Source of the DNA: Shewanella saliphila
GTDB lineage: Bacteria > Pseudomonadota > Gammaproteobacteria > Enterobacterales > Shewanellaceae
Reading direction: 5' to 3'
DNA: 64,000 nt
NCBI RefSeq assembly: GCF_014648295.1
Contig: NZ_BMQV01000010.1
Span: 1 to 64,000 of the forward strand
Below, piece after piece: positions 63,409 to 64,000 of the stretch; position 1 is the first letter of the stretch; every line of letters begins with the position of its first letter. A program made the position numbers and the translations under genes. A model generated the notes under the pieces. It was not told where the DNA came from and did no database searches. It saw nothing but the letters and a program-made list of their open reading frames with translations.

Positions 63409-64000
63409 ATGAACATACCAATCAAGAGCTTACGCTGTTTTCTCACTGTTGTAGAAACAGAAAACTTTACCAGAGCCGCGCAAAAGTGCTTTATGACTCA
63501 ACCCACATTGAGCAAAATTATTCAGCGTATAGAAGACAATATTGGCGAGCAATTGCTGATCCGCAATAATCAAAGTGTCGAACTGACTCAAGCCGGTCGT
63601 ATTTTTGCCCAAAGTGCGCAAGAGATATTAGGCCACTGGCATCGTCTACAAGAAGACATGAGTAATTTACGTGGGCTAAAGTCAGGTGAGCTGCGCCTCG
63701 GTGTATGCCCAATGATGAGCAGTCTTATTATTGGCCTACTGACACAATTTAGGCAAAAATACCCTGGTATCTCAGTACAAATGTACGAATACGGAGGTTT
63801 TGGCTGCGAAAAGGCGTTAATCAATAATAGCCTTGATATCGCGTTCACCGCACTGCCAACAACCCATAAGCATGAGTTAGCGAATCAACCATTAACTAAG
63901 TATCCATTACTGGCCTGCTTACCTGAAGGGCACCCATTGACGCATAAAACTCATATCACCTGGCAAGACTTTAAGGCATACCCATTTATTTTATATAACG
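63409..64000 (+). CDS. LysR-family transcriptional regulator (partial, runs off the window)
   Basis: At least 197 aa, no stop before the edge. The N-terminal winged HTH reads SLRCFLTVVETENFTRAAQKCFMTQPTLSKIIQRIEDNIGEQLLIR, typical LysR, followed by the effector domain (SGELRLGVCPMMSSLIIGLL, LDIAFTALPTTH). Target genes unknown; the divergent 50-aa gene and the nap operon are the nearest candidates. Start ATG at 63409. Confidence 0.85.
   Translation, partial: MNIPIKSLRCFLTVVETENFTRAAQKCFMTQPTLSKIIQRIEDNIGEQLLIRNNQSVELTQAGRIFAQSAQEILGHWHRLQEDMSNLRGLKSGELRLGVCPMMSSLIIGLLTQFRQKYPGISVQMYEYGGFGCEKALINNSLDIAFTALPTTHKHELANQPLTKYPLLACLPEGHPLTHKTHITWQDFKAYPFILYN

Overview
The window reads as a chromosomal segment of a gammaproteobacterium, most likely Shewanella (S. 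frigidimarina-like). This is inferred from the gene content: a CoA-dependent NADH per/polysulfide reductase with a rhodanese tail, a short PutA without a DNA-binding domain, a nap operon ordered napA-napG-napH-napB, S46 peptidase, YgfZ, prfB-lysS, and moderately AT-rich coding with TTG/GTG starts. No rRNA, tRNA, CRISPR array, prophage or full insertion sequence was seen.

Layout. 1-5.1 kb: the tail of an unknown gene, a Tat-exported PhoX-type phosphatase, an RhlE-type helicase, a 56-aa Cys/Gly-tailed protein, a GNAT acetyltransferase and a DUF3429 membrane protein. 5.1-16 kb: a large class A PBP-like protein, a DUF72 protein, RluF, a LuxR-HTH-only protein, a DUF2057 protein, a 1134-aa PAS-GGDEF-EAL protein and PyrC. 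16-20.4 kb: a WD40-like lipoprotein and a sulfur/metal cluster (DUF134 protein, a Fur-family gene broken by a transposable element, NPSR). 20.4-31.3 kb: LysS and RF2 (with the programmed frameshift), a Cache chemoreceptor, ChrA, RlmC-OhrR, a YjfB-like small protein behind a sigma-28 promoter, a SpoIIAA-like protein, an MFS exporter, and a Gdt1/MneA manganese exporter behind a yybP-ykoY riboswitch. 31.5-42.8 kb: an aromatic amino-acid permease, S46 peptidase, an RsuA-family synthase, a DUF998-like protein, a MetJ-controlled NhaC-family transporter (probable MetT), PutA and a YgiM-like protein. 42.9-53.3 kb: Pit phosphate transporter with DUF47, a CYTH protein, catalase with an upstream mini-ORF, small membrane proteins, a thioesterase, a LuxR regulator, SerA and YgfZ. 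53.7-64 kb: an ABC exporter plus lipocalin-like lipoprotein operon (AttEFGH type), napAGHB with a NarP/NarL site, a 50-aa small protein, and a LysR regulator cut by the window end.

Main discoveries from reading the sequence. (1) A family of three 263-bp miniature transposable elements at 17946, 30297 and 53413, each flanked by a 3-bp TTA duplication. One splits a Fur-family gene. One separates the manganese exporter gene from an MFS gene that it formerly overlapped and supplies the exporter's stop codon. One lies 71 bp before the ABC operon. (2) Several regulatory sites that assign functions: a Mn riboswitch, a MetJ operator over a sigma-70 -35 box, a perfect GCCGATAA sigma-28 -10 element, and a perfect 7-2-7 NarP/NarL site. 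(3) Unexplained signals: a 16-codon ORF with its own ribosome-binding site just before katB, and helically phased repeats upstream of it. I did not find a wholly new multi-gene system. The element family, the katB leader and the small Cys-rich protein are the least explained parts.
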